Source: Arcicella gelida (GTDB lineage: Bacteria; Bacteroidota; Bacteroidia; Cytophagales; Spirosomataceae). From it: DNA of 64,000 nucleotides. The DNA lies in contig NZ_JAYGIL010000011.1 in assembly GCF_034931025.1 (NCBI RefSeq), forward strand, positions 124,001 through 188,000. The letters run 5' to 3'. A program made the translations under genes and the position numbers. The notes beneath the pieces were generated by a model. It saw only the letters and a program-made list of their open reading frames with translations. It made no database searches and was not told the origin of the DNA. This document shows, in pieces, positions 1 to 6,383 of this stretch; position 1 is the first letter of the stretch; every line of letters starts with the position of its first letter.

Positions 1-1
1 G

Positions 2-412
2 GCGAATACGAAACATTTTCATTCAGCTTCAAATTCAATGTTGAATGTAGTGATGGAATCGAAAAAGGGAAATCCTATTTCACTTTGCGTGATTTACTTA
101 TTGATTGCTCAAAAACTAAAATTGCCTGTTTGGGGAGTAAATCTTCCTAATTTGTTTATTTTGACCTATAAATCTGAACAAATGCAATTTTATGTCAATG
201 TTTTTAATAGAGGTTTAGTTTTTAGTAAAGTTGATATTGATAACTATATTTCTCAGCTAAATATAGCTCAAAATGAAATTTTTTATCAACCTTGTAGCAA
301 TTTAGATATAATCAGACGAGTACTCAGAAACCTGACTTTAGCTTTTGAAAAAGTGGGAGATGACGATAAAGTACAAGAAATAGAAAAAGCATTGAAAGAG
401 ATGATGAAGTAA
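2..412 (+). CDS. SirB1-family transglutaminase-like protein (5' partial)
   Basis: The reading frame is open from base 2, so the N-terminus lies outside the window; the ATG at 38 is internal. The visible part matches the SirB1/transglutaminase-like family, whose hallmark is a stretch like LNxVLExRKGxPISLxVIYLxIAxxLxLPVxGVNLPxxFxL. Here it reads SMLNVVMESKKGNPISLCVI, followed by KLKLPVWGVNLPNLFIL. The C-terminal third is helical, ending in a lysine/glutamate-rich tail, as in the tetratricopeptide-like end of family members. The exact biochemical role of these proteins is not settled; many lack the catalytic triad of true transglutaminases, and the region that would carry it is off the window. 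The gene ends at a strong hairpin shared with the convergent gene downstream. Family call is confident, function is not. Confidence 0.8.
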   Translation, partial: ANTKHFHSASNSMLNVVMESKKGNPISLCVIYLLIAQKLKLPVWGVNLPNLFILTYKSEQMQFYVNVFNRGLVFSKVDIDNYISQLNIAQNEIFYQPCSNLDIIRRVLRNLTLAFEKVGDDDKVQEIEKALKEMMK

Positions 413-413
413 A

Positions 414-449
414 AATTTGTTGCTCAAAACTATATTTGAGCAACAAATT
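414..449. terminator. Bidirectional hairpin terminator
   Basis: Perfect 15-bp stem (414-428 with 435-449, core TTTGTTGCTCAAA) around a 6-nt loop, lying between the stop of the SirB1-like gene and the stop of the convergent phosphopantetheinyl transferase gene. On the minus strand it is followed by a short T run. Confidence 0.75.
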
Positions 450-473
450 AAATTCAAAACTCACAATTCATGA

Positions 474-1109
474 TTACGTTACTGTCAATACATAATCATC
501 AAAGTAAATCACTAAAAGTTCATGCTCAGTTTTTAGTTGACCTTCGATAAAAATTTCGCCTCTTAATTTACTTGGCTTTTCTTCAAATGGCTCGATGTAA
601 ATATTGTCTTTGAAGGATAAATTCTTTTTCCCATACCATTTGTACAAACTTTCCTTAGCACACCAGTAAATACAAAGTTTTAGTAAATCATTTTTTGAAT
701 GTTCTAACTCGGAAGAACTCAGAAACTTGTGTGCAACTCTACTTAATTTATCAGAGATTTTTTCTAAATCAATTCCTACTTCTTCGTTTAAACTAATTAC
801 AACAGCAGCATATTCATTGGTATGTGTTAGCGAAATGTATGCAGTGTGATTATGAATGAGATACGGATTTTTGAATGAATCTTTACCAATGCCATGATAG
901 TTTAAATCGAACAAAGTCATGGTGTGTTTTGCACAAGTTCTACTTGCTAGCCATTCTAATTGTTTGGTAGGATGGCTCACATCTGAAAGACTAATTAAGT
1001 CTTTTTCATTAATCCCAAGGTATTCCAAATAGAATGATACTGTCTCCTCAATTTTCCAAAGAGTTAAGATACTTTTTTCAGAAATATTTTTACAAAAAAT
1101 TATTGCCAT
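474..1109 (-). CDS. 4'-phosphopantetheinyl transferase superfamily protein
   Basis: Predicted to move the phosphopantetheine arm of coenzyme A onto a serine of an acyl- or peptidyl-carrier protein. The two signature motifs are visible: GIDLE around residues 112-116 (metal-binding D114 and E116) and WCAKESLYK around 149-157 (W149, K152, E153). Its 211-residue length fits the Sfp/HetI two-lobed class better than the ~120-residue AcpS class. The carrier target is unknown, and no fatty-acid, polyketide or peptide synthase gene sits next to it, so it is probably a general activating enzyme. It is transcribed away from the WD40 gene at 1235 and converges on the SirB1-like gene. Confidence 0.85.
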   Translation of the reverse strand: MAIIFCKNISEKSILTLWKIEETVSFYLEYLGINEKDLISLSDVSHPTKQLEWLASRTCAKHTMTLFDLNYHGIGKDSFKNPYLIHNHTAYISLTHTNEYAAVVISLNEEVGIDLEKISDKLSRVAHKFLSSSELEHSKNDLLKLCIYWCAKESLYKWYGKKNLSFKDNIYIEPFEEKPSKLRGEIFIEGQLKTEHELLVIYFDDYVLTVT

Positions 1110-1169
1110 TTAACTATCCTGTAATTCAAAGCAATACAAACTCTTGGAGAGCTTAAGCCGCTTTGATTG

Positions 1170-1200
1170 TTGTCATTAGACGCAAAATAAACTATTTTTG
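1170..1200 (+). promoter_or_regulatory. Bacteroidota-type promoter of WD40 gene
   Basis: TTG at 1170-1172, a 20-nt spacer, then TATTTTTG at 1193-1200. This matches the Bacteroidota -33/-7 consensus TTTG-N19-21-TAnnTTTG. Transcription would begin near 1207, about 28 nt before the ATG at 1235. Confidence 0.6.
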
Positions 1201-1234
1201 CTTAAATAAAGATTTTAAATTTTAAACGCTACTT

Positions 1235-2137
1235 ATGCAAGTTGATAGAATAGATACATTTTCTGGTCATCGTGACTGTGTTTATACGCTTGAAGGTAGT
1301 GCAGATGCTACACAGTTTTTTTCGGCAGGTGGCGATGGACTTGTGGTAAGATGGAATTTGCAAAAGCCAGATTTAGGAGAGTTAATCGCACAAGTTCCGG
1401 CTTCTGTTTACGCAATTTGTTTGGATAAACAGAGAAATCAGCTTTGGGTAGGACAAAATTTTGATGGTATTCATCTCATTGATGTTACGCTTAAAAAAGA
1501 AATAAAATCTTTAAAAATCACGTCAGCTTCTATATTCGATATTAAAATACACGAAAACATAGCTTTAATCGGTTTATCTGATGGAATTATCGTTGTAATG
1601 GATGTCGATACTTTTAGTGTAAAAAAGCATTTAAAAGCTTCTGAGAAAAGTGTTAGAAGTATTGATATAAATGAAAAAACAAATGAATTTGCGGTAGGAT
1701 ACAGTGATTTTTCTGTAAAAATCTTTGATTTACAGGATTTTTCATTGAAATTAGTGATAAATGAACATTCAAATTCAATCTTTTCCGTTTGTTATTCACC
1801 AGACAAAAAATATTTATTAACTACTGGGAGAGATGCCCATTTGAAGGTTTGGGATGTTGCTCAAAATTATCAACTAAAAGAAAACATTGTAGCACATCTT
1901 TTTGCAATTAACCATATTACCTACCACCCAACTGGTGATTTTTTTGCAACTTGTAGCATGGATAAATCCATCAAGATTTGGGATGCGATTAGTTTTAAAT
2001 TATTGAAAGTAATTGATAGAGCCAGACATGCTGGACATGGAACATCAGTTAATAAACTTTTTTGGAGTACTTACGAAAATCAGTTGATTTCTGCCTCCGA
2101 CGACAAACAAATAGCAGTTTGGGGATTGAAAAGCTAG
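1235..2137 (+). CDS. WD40 repeat protein
   Basis: A 300-residue protein made almost entirely of WD40 blades. Typical blade ends are visible, such as GGDGLVVRWNL near residue 35, TGRDAHLKVWDV near 200, CSMDKSIKIWDA near 240 and SASDDKQIAVWGL at the C-terminus, preceded by the usual GH dipeptides. About seven blades fit, enough for one closed propeller. There is no signal peptide or membrane segment, so it is probably a cytosolic protein-interaction scaffold. The partner is unknown. The DivIVA-like gene begins 56 bp downstream on the same strand, and a shared transcript with it is plausible, which makes that protein a candidate partner; this is inference from neighbourhood only. Confidence 0.85.
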   Translation: MQVDRIDTFSGHRDCVYTLEGSADATQFFSAGGDGLVVRWNLQKPDLGELIAQVPASVYAICLDKQRNQLWVGQNFDGIHLIDVTLKKEIKSLKITSASIFDIKIHENIALIGLSDGIIVVMDVDTFSVKKHLKASEKSVRSIDINEKTNEFAVGYSDFSVKIFDLQDFSLKLVINEHSNSIFSVCYSPDKKYLLTTGRDAHLKVWDVAQNYQLKENIVAHLFAINHITYHPTGDFFATCSMDKSIKIWDAISFKLLKVIDRARHAGHGTSVNKLFWSTYENQLISASDDKQIAVWGLKS

Positions 2138-2193
2138 AATGAGTCTTTTTTTAGAAGCCAAGCATTTTGCGACCAAATTAAACAATTAAGAAA

Positions 2194-3171
2194 ATGAGAA
2201 TTACTCCATTAGAAATAAGAAAACATACTTTTGATAAAAGCTTTAGAGGTTACGATACAGAATCAGTTGAAGCTTTTTTACTTTCGCTTTCACAAGAATG
2301 GGAACGTGTTGGTGATGATATGCGCCAGTCAAAACAAAAACTAGAAGTAGCTGAACGTGAAATCATTAGAATGAAAGAGATTGAAAATAGTCTCTTTAAA
2401 ACATTGAAAGCCGCCGAGGAAGCCCAAGACCAAATTAATATCAAAGCTCAGAGTGAAGTAGAACAATTAAAAGAAAATGCTAGAATCCAAGCAGAAGAAA
2501 TTTTGAATGAAGCACGTAAAAATGCTAAAATGATTGTTTCTGATGCAGAAAATAAAGCCAAGTTTTTAGTAGAAGAAGCCGTGAATGATTTGAAAAATTA
2601 TGAACGTGACTTCAAAGCAATGGAAAAATACAAAGAGTTTTTGGTCGTTGAACTAAAACGCTTTGCTAATGATACTTTAGAAAAAGTTGCAAAATTTGAA
2701 GATAATCTAAGTACAAGAACTACTTTTCAGAAAATTGAAAATGTTGTAGAGAAATCTGTTGCTACTGTTTTGCCTCCAAATGAACTAAAAAAATCAGTTA
2801 CAGAAGAGCCAGTAAAACAAGCACCAACAATTCCAGTTAAGGAAGAAGTATTTATTGAAAATGCACCTTTATTTGCTAAAAGTGATGAATCAAAAAATGA
2901 AACAGAAATTCTTTTTGAACCTGCCAATGATTTTGATGATGAAAACGAAGAATTGCCAGAAGTACATAAAATATTAGAAAAACAAGACCAAGTTATTTTT
3001 AATGCCAAAGCGGATGAATTGGTAAGAGAAATGAGAACCATAAAAGTAAAACCAAGAAAACCTGGAAAAGATGATGGACTCCCAACGGTTTCATCAGTCA
3101 TGGAGGAATTTGGGAAAGATAATTCAAGTGGAATCTCAAACGGTGGCGGTTCTTTTTTTGATGATTTGTAG
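2194..3171 (+). CDS. DivIVA domain-containing coiled-coil protein
   Basis: The first 40 residues are a DivIVA N-terminal module: MRITPLEIRKHTFDKSFRGY followed by DTESVEAFL, the segment that in DivIVA/GpsB proteins contacts the membrane and dimerises. Residues about 40-165 form a long charged coiled coil (heptads rich in E, K, A and L). The remaining half is acidic and low in complexity with a conserved-looking tail ending GGGSFFDDL. At 325 residues it is longer than Firmicutes DivIVA because of this tail. In Gram-positives such proteins mark curved membrane at poles and septa; the role in Bacteroidota is not established. It lies between the WD40 gene and folB on the same strand. Confidence 0.85.
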   Translation: MRITPLEIRKHTFDKSFRGYDTESVEAFLLSLSQEWERVGDDMRQSKQKLEVAEREIIRMKEIENSLFKTLKAAEEAQDQINIKAQSEVEQLKENARIQAEEILNEARKNAKMIVSDAENKAKFLVEEAVNDLKNYERDFKAMEKYKEFLVVELKRFANDTLEKVAKFEDNLSTRTTFQKIENVVEKSVATVLPPNELKKSVTEEPVKQAPTIPVKEEVFIENAPLFAKSDESKNETEILFEPANDFDDENEELPEVHKILEKQDQVIFNAKADELVREMRTIKVKPRKPGKDDGLPTVSSVMEEFGKDNSSGISNGGGSFFDDL

Positions 3172-3218
3172 CATAATTTAAAAACAATACTTTTAAAAGT
3201 ATTTAGAAATAAAAAACA

Positions 3219-3569
3219 ATGGGAATAATTGCCCTTGAAGGCATTGAGTTTTTTGCATATCATGGAGTATATGCAGAAGAACAAAAAATTGGGAATCGCT
3301 ATCAAATAGATATTGCGATTACGACTGATTTCTCGGAAGCTGCTGAAAATGATAAACTTAGCGATACAGTGAATTATGGCGATGTGTATGAAATTATTTC
3401 TGGAGTGATGAAAATTAAAGCAAAGTTATTAGAACACATAGCCCAATTAATTATAAAAAGTGTTCGGAATCGCTATCCAAAAGTAGAATTAATAGAAGTT
3501 TCAGTATCCAAATTTAATCCACCTATCGGAGGTGTTTGTACAAGAGCAAAAGTAACGCTGAAAGGATAA
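3219..3569 (+). CDS. folB: Dihydroneopterin aldolase
   Basis: Catalyses cleavage of 7,8-dihydroneopterin to 6-hydroxymethyl-7,8-dihydropterin and glycolaldehyde in folate synthesis. The 116-residue length and the family landmarks fit: GIEFFAYHGVYAEEQKIGN near the N-terminus with the pterin-contacting region and conserved glutamate, VNYGDVYEII near residue 50, and a C-terminal strand VSVSKFNPPIGG. The catalytic lysine expected near the C-terminus is likely the lysine in the VSVSKFNPP segment. Folate synthesis is also represented by folC at 16.9 kb, but the two are not linked in an operon. The LacI-family gene follows 8 bp after the stop. Confidence 0.93.
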   Translation: MGIIALEGIEFFAYHGVYAEEQKIGNRYQIDIAITTDFSEAAENDKLSDTVNYGDVYEIISGVMKIKAKLLEHIAQLIIKSVRNRYPKVELIEVSVSKFNPPIGGVCTRAKVTLKG

Positions 3570-3577
3570 ATAAATTT

Positions 3578-4600
3578 ATGGCACATCAAGTAACGATTAA
3601 AGATTTAGCTCGCCATTTGAATGTTTCTGTGGCAACAATTTCTCGTGCTTTGCGTGACATGCCAGAAATAAAACCAGAAACTCGTCAGGCAGTTTTACAA
3701 TTAGCAAAGGAGTGGGACTATCAACCCAACATCTTAGCAACAAGTTTGGTAAAAAGTAGAACCAAAACCATTGGAGTAATTGTACCTGATTTGGCTTATC
3801 ATTTTTTTGCTTCTGTAATAAAAGGTATTGAGGCTGAGGCAATTGCTCGTGGATATAGCTTGTTGTTAACACAAACCAGCGAGTTATATGAAAGAGAATT
3901 AATCAATGTCCAAAACTTATCGAGAGGTCAAGTTGAAGGTTTTATCATTTCTCTTTCTCAGGAAACCGTTGATTTAGATCATTTAAAACGCTTACAAAGA
4001 AAAGGAATTCCTCTCGTTTTTTTTGACAGAGATGCTCAAGAACTTGATGTTTCTAAAGTAATGGTTGATAATATTGGTGCCGCTTATGAAGCCACCAAAC
4101 ATTTAATTGATAATGGTTGTAAAAGAATTGCTTTTTTAGCTGGTCCACAGAGTGTTACTGTGAGTAATCAAAGATTAGAAGGTTACGGAAATGCTTTGAA
4201 GGATCATGGAATGTTGGTTGAAGATGAGCTGATTGTTCACGGAGAATATGCTTTGTCTAAAGCGGTAGAAATAACACATCATCTATTAAATCTTGAAAAT
4301 AGACCAGATGGGTTAATTGTTGTGAGCGATCGTTTGGCTGTTGGTGCAATTTCGGCTTTAAAAGCAAGAAATATCAAAATTCCTGATGAAGTAGCAGTAG
4401 TAAGTTTTAATGACGAACCGATTTGCACAGTTATTACACCAACTTTATCAAGTGTTGCTCAGCCTACTTTGGATATTGGAAGAAATGCAACCGCTTTGTT
4501 AATTGATGAAATTGAAGATGCTGAAGGTAGTTTTAAGCCTGAAATACAAATATTGAAAACACAATTAATCGTCAGAGAGTCATCTCGACGATTAAAATAA
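3578..4600 (+). CDS. LacI/PurR-family transcriptional regulator
   Basis: A 340-residue regulator. The LacI helix-turn-helix occupies residues about 4-24 (VTIKDLARHLNVSVATISRA), followed by the hinge (NILATSLVKSRT) and a periplasmic-binding-protein-like ligand domain beginning TIGVIVPDLAYHFF and ending with VRESS. I chose the ATG at 3578 because the family begins one or two residues before the ITIKD-type segment; the frame is open to 3536 but that extension would overlap folB. Ligands are usually sugars or nucleosides, but no sugar-utilisation operon is adjacent, so the regulon cannot be inferred. The gene converges on the OsmC gene with a strong shared terminator between them. Confidence 0.92.
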   Translation: MAHQVTIKDLARHLNVSVATISRALRDMPEIKPETRQAVLQLAKEWDYQPNILATSLVKSRTKTIGVIVPDLAYHFFASVIKGIEAEAIARGYSLLLTQTSELYERELINVQNLSRGQVEGFIISLSQETVDLDHLKRLQRKGIPLVFFDRDAQELDVSKVMVDNIGAAYEATKHLIDNGCKRIAFLAGPQSVTVSNQRLEGYGNALKDHGMLVEDELIVHGEYALSKAVEITHHLLNLENRPDGLIVVSDRLAVGAISALKARNIKIPDEVAVVSFNDEPICTVITPTLSSVAQPTLDIGRNATALLIDEIEDAEGSFKPEIQILKTQLIVRESSRRLK

Positions 4601-4606
4601 TATAAA

Positions 4607-4660
4607 AAATAATGAAGCCCGAAGAAATCAATATTTACTTCGGGCTTTATTATTTTTTTA
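4607..4660. terminator. Bidirectional terminator
   Basis: Stem 4607-4624 with 4638-4655 (core GAAGCCCGAAG/CTTCGGGCTT, one G-T pair) followed by TTTTTT on the plus strand and flanked by A-rich sequence for the minus strand. It separates the convergent LacI-family and OsmC genes. Confidence 0.8.
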
Positions 4661-5074
4661 AAGCAAAGTAGCATCTAAGCTGATAGTTGCATTAAAAAGT
4701 TTTGAAATTGGGCAATTCACTTTTGCATGATTTACCAATTCTTCAAATTTATCTTGTGTCAAACCTGCGGCTTTAACAGAAGTTGTTAATTTGATTTCGT
4801 TGATAGCACCATTTTCTAAAATTACTTGTGAGTTTGTATCAATAACATCAGCCACAAAGCCAGCACCTTGTAAATTGAATGCTAATTGCATAGAAAAACA
4901 TCCTGCATGAGCTGCCGCAACTAATTCTTCTGGATTAGTACCAATACCATCTTCAAAACGAGTATTGAATGAATATTGAGTGTTACTCAAAACACCACTC
5001 GGACTCGTTAATGTACCTTTACCATCTTTACCTGCACCAATCCATTGGGCAGTAGCACTTCTTTTGATTTGCAT
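4658..5074 (-). CDS. OsmC-family peroxiredoxin
   Basis: OsmC/Ohr-fold thiol peroxidase that reduces organic hydroperoxides. The two redox cysteines are present: C59 in HAGCFSMQLAF and C121 in VNCPISKLF. The length of 138 residues and the N-terminal start MQIKRSATAQW, with GTLTSPSGVL, match the OsmC rather than the Ohr branch; a separate Ohr is encoded at 48.3 kb. It stands alone, reading toward the LacI-family gene. An octamer TAAATTTG occurs upstream on the minus strand at 5100-5107, but I see no good -33 element with it. Confidence 0.92.
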   Translation of the reverse strand: MQIKRSATAQWIGAGKDGKGTLTSPSGVLSNTQYSFNTRFEDGIGTNPEELVAAAHAGCFSMQLAFNLQGAGFVADVIDTNSQVILENGAINEIKLTTSVKAAGLTQDKFEELVNHAKVNCPISKLFNATISLDATLL

Positions 5075-5175
5075 GATTTTTTTATTTAAGTTTATGAGAC
5101 AAATTTACTTCAATTCATACACCGAGTAAATGTACATTTAGCTCTTTTTGTTGTACATTTTTCCCAAGTACATTT

Positions 5176-5586
5176 TTAGTCAATATAGCTAATTCCTAAA
5201 GTTTCTAAATCGTCTTCGGCTAATTCTGAAGGTTCAATATAAATATTTAAAAGTTTTGTGTTATCATTTCGTTTCCATTCTTCGGCAGCATCATCTAGCA
5301 CTGTCAAGATAATTTCTCTAATCTCATCATTCTCTTCTTCCAGAAAATTGTCATAATTTTTGAAAACAATACGAATATCATTTTCGTCAAGCCAATCTAA
5401 ATCATTAATTAGCTCATCAAATGAATCCATATTCGGATTGAAATAATCAGGAAAACGGAGAGCATCACTCAGAATTTTATAGAAAGCTTCAGCAGTATCT
5501 GCTTTTTCACCATCAATGATAGCTACTAGAATATTGTTTTGAGATATTTGAGTATATGCTTCTTTTAAAATGTAATAATTTGCCAT
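5176..5586 (-). CDS. Barstar-family RNase inhibitor (immunity protein)
   Basis: Predicted cytoplasmic inhibitor of the RNase encoded 4 bp upstream. The barstar core is recognisable: ALRFPDYFNPNMDSFDELIN at about residues 42-61, followed by DLDWL, matching the family pattern FPxYFGxNxDAxxDxLxDLxWL. In Bacillus barstar the acidic residues D35 and D39 plug the RNase active site; D54 lines up with the first, and D57/E58 sit where the second would be. At 136 residues it is longer than the 90-residue Bacillus protein, with an extra C-terminal extension (residues ~105-136) rich in D and E. There is no signal peptide, as expected for an inhibitor that protects the producer's own cytosol. That it inhibits the neighbouring RNase is inferred from the pairing. 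Confidence 0.85.
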   Translation of the reverse strand: MANYYILKEAYTQISQNNILVAIIDGEKADTAEAFYKILSDALRFPDYFNPNMDSFDELINDLDWLDENDIRIVFKNYDNFLEEENDEIREIILTVLDDAAEEWKRNDNTKLLNIYIEPSELAEDDLETLGISYID

Positions 5587-5590
5587 GGCA

Positions 5591-6049
5591 TTATTTTATT
5601 TCAACAAATGATTGATAGTGATTTTTAGTATAATAGGCTTTTTTGTCGGAACCAGTTACCAACCTTTCGGCACCTCTGTTTTTCCCTTCAATTTTTGGGT
5701 AAATATCCCACTCTCGATAATAAATATTCTGATTGTTTTTATCTTTTTTAGGAAGTATTCCTTCGTAGTTACCAAATTTTCTACCACCTACATAGCCATT
5801 TAATGAATGCCCATTTTCTCGAACAAATTTCAATACTTTTATTGCTTGCTGTGGAATTTCTTGAGAATTATTATTCTTCACAGAGGCACTTTGCTGAAGT
5901 ACTTCATAATAATAAGTTTTTTCACACGTTTCAGCAATGTAATTGTGATTATTGAGAATCACATTTTCAGTAGAATAACAGTTTGCTGAAAAACATGCAA
6001 AGAGAAAAGAGATTACCAACGTGATAGTACGAAGCAATAGATTTTTCAT
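5591..6049 (-). CDS. Secreted barnase-like guanyl-specific ribonuclease
   Basis: A 152-residue protein with a signal peptide (positively charged MKNLLLR, then a hydrophobic stretch to about residue 24) and a C-terminal microbial RNase (N1/T1/barnase) domain. All four barnase catalytic positions appear to be kept: E113 in YYREWDIYP (general base, barnase E73), R125 and R129 in KNRGAERLV (R83, R87), and H144 in KNHYQSF (H102). The N-terminal helical part of barnase is replaced by an unrelated-looking 60-residue linker with GGRKFGNYEGILP leading into the core. Gene order RNase then barstar, with a 4-bp gap, is that of a toxin/inhibitor pair. It may be nutritional or antagonistic; no secretion-system toxin-delivery domain is attached. 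Confidence 0.85.
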   Translation of the reverse strand: MKNLLLRTITLVISFLFACFSANCYSTENVILNNHNYIAETCEKTYYYEVLQQSASVKNNNSQEIPQQAIKVLKFVRENGHSLNGYVGGRKFGNYEGILPKKDKNNQNIYYREWDIYPKIEGKNRGAERLVTGSDKKAYYTKNHYQSFVEIK

Positions 6050-6383
6050 AGTTTAAGATAGTTTTGGTAAAACTACAAAAGAAGTTTTGAATTTTATTTG
6101 ACAATACTTTTTTTAATACAAAAATCATGACCAAAGTGTTTTACTACCAATTTGGTCATGATTTTGATAGAATAAATTTACAGTAAATTATAATTCAATC
6201 AAGTTTGGATAATCTTCTTATAAAGCTTGTATTCTCGTTCCTCTCAAATTTGCAAAACCATTAAAATTTCACGAAATTTGTATAAAATGGCATTTTAAGG
6301 GTACTTAAAATTATACCAATTGATTTTGTTATTGATAAAAATCAAAAAAGGTACGTAAGTCCCTTCAACCAAACCTTATTTAT
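6050..6383. other. Intergenic region between RNase and gyrA with a perfect inverted repeat
   Basis: This 334-bp AT-rich gap separates two divergent genes. It holds a perfect 15-bp inverted repeat (6121-6135 and 6151-6165, arm AAAATCATGACCAAA) with a 15-nt spacer. Neither arm is followed by a clear T run, and since the flanking genes diverge a terminator is not expected here. It is either an operator or the remains of a small RNA. I see no full promoter match for gyrA. Confidence 0.5.

Noticed and set aside
2727..3305. Antisense frame of 192 codons opposite the DivIVA-like gene
   Set aside because: It mirrors the low-complexity acidic tail of the sense gene and overlaps folB; composition (S, F, L rich) is that of a shadow frame.
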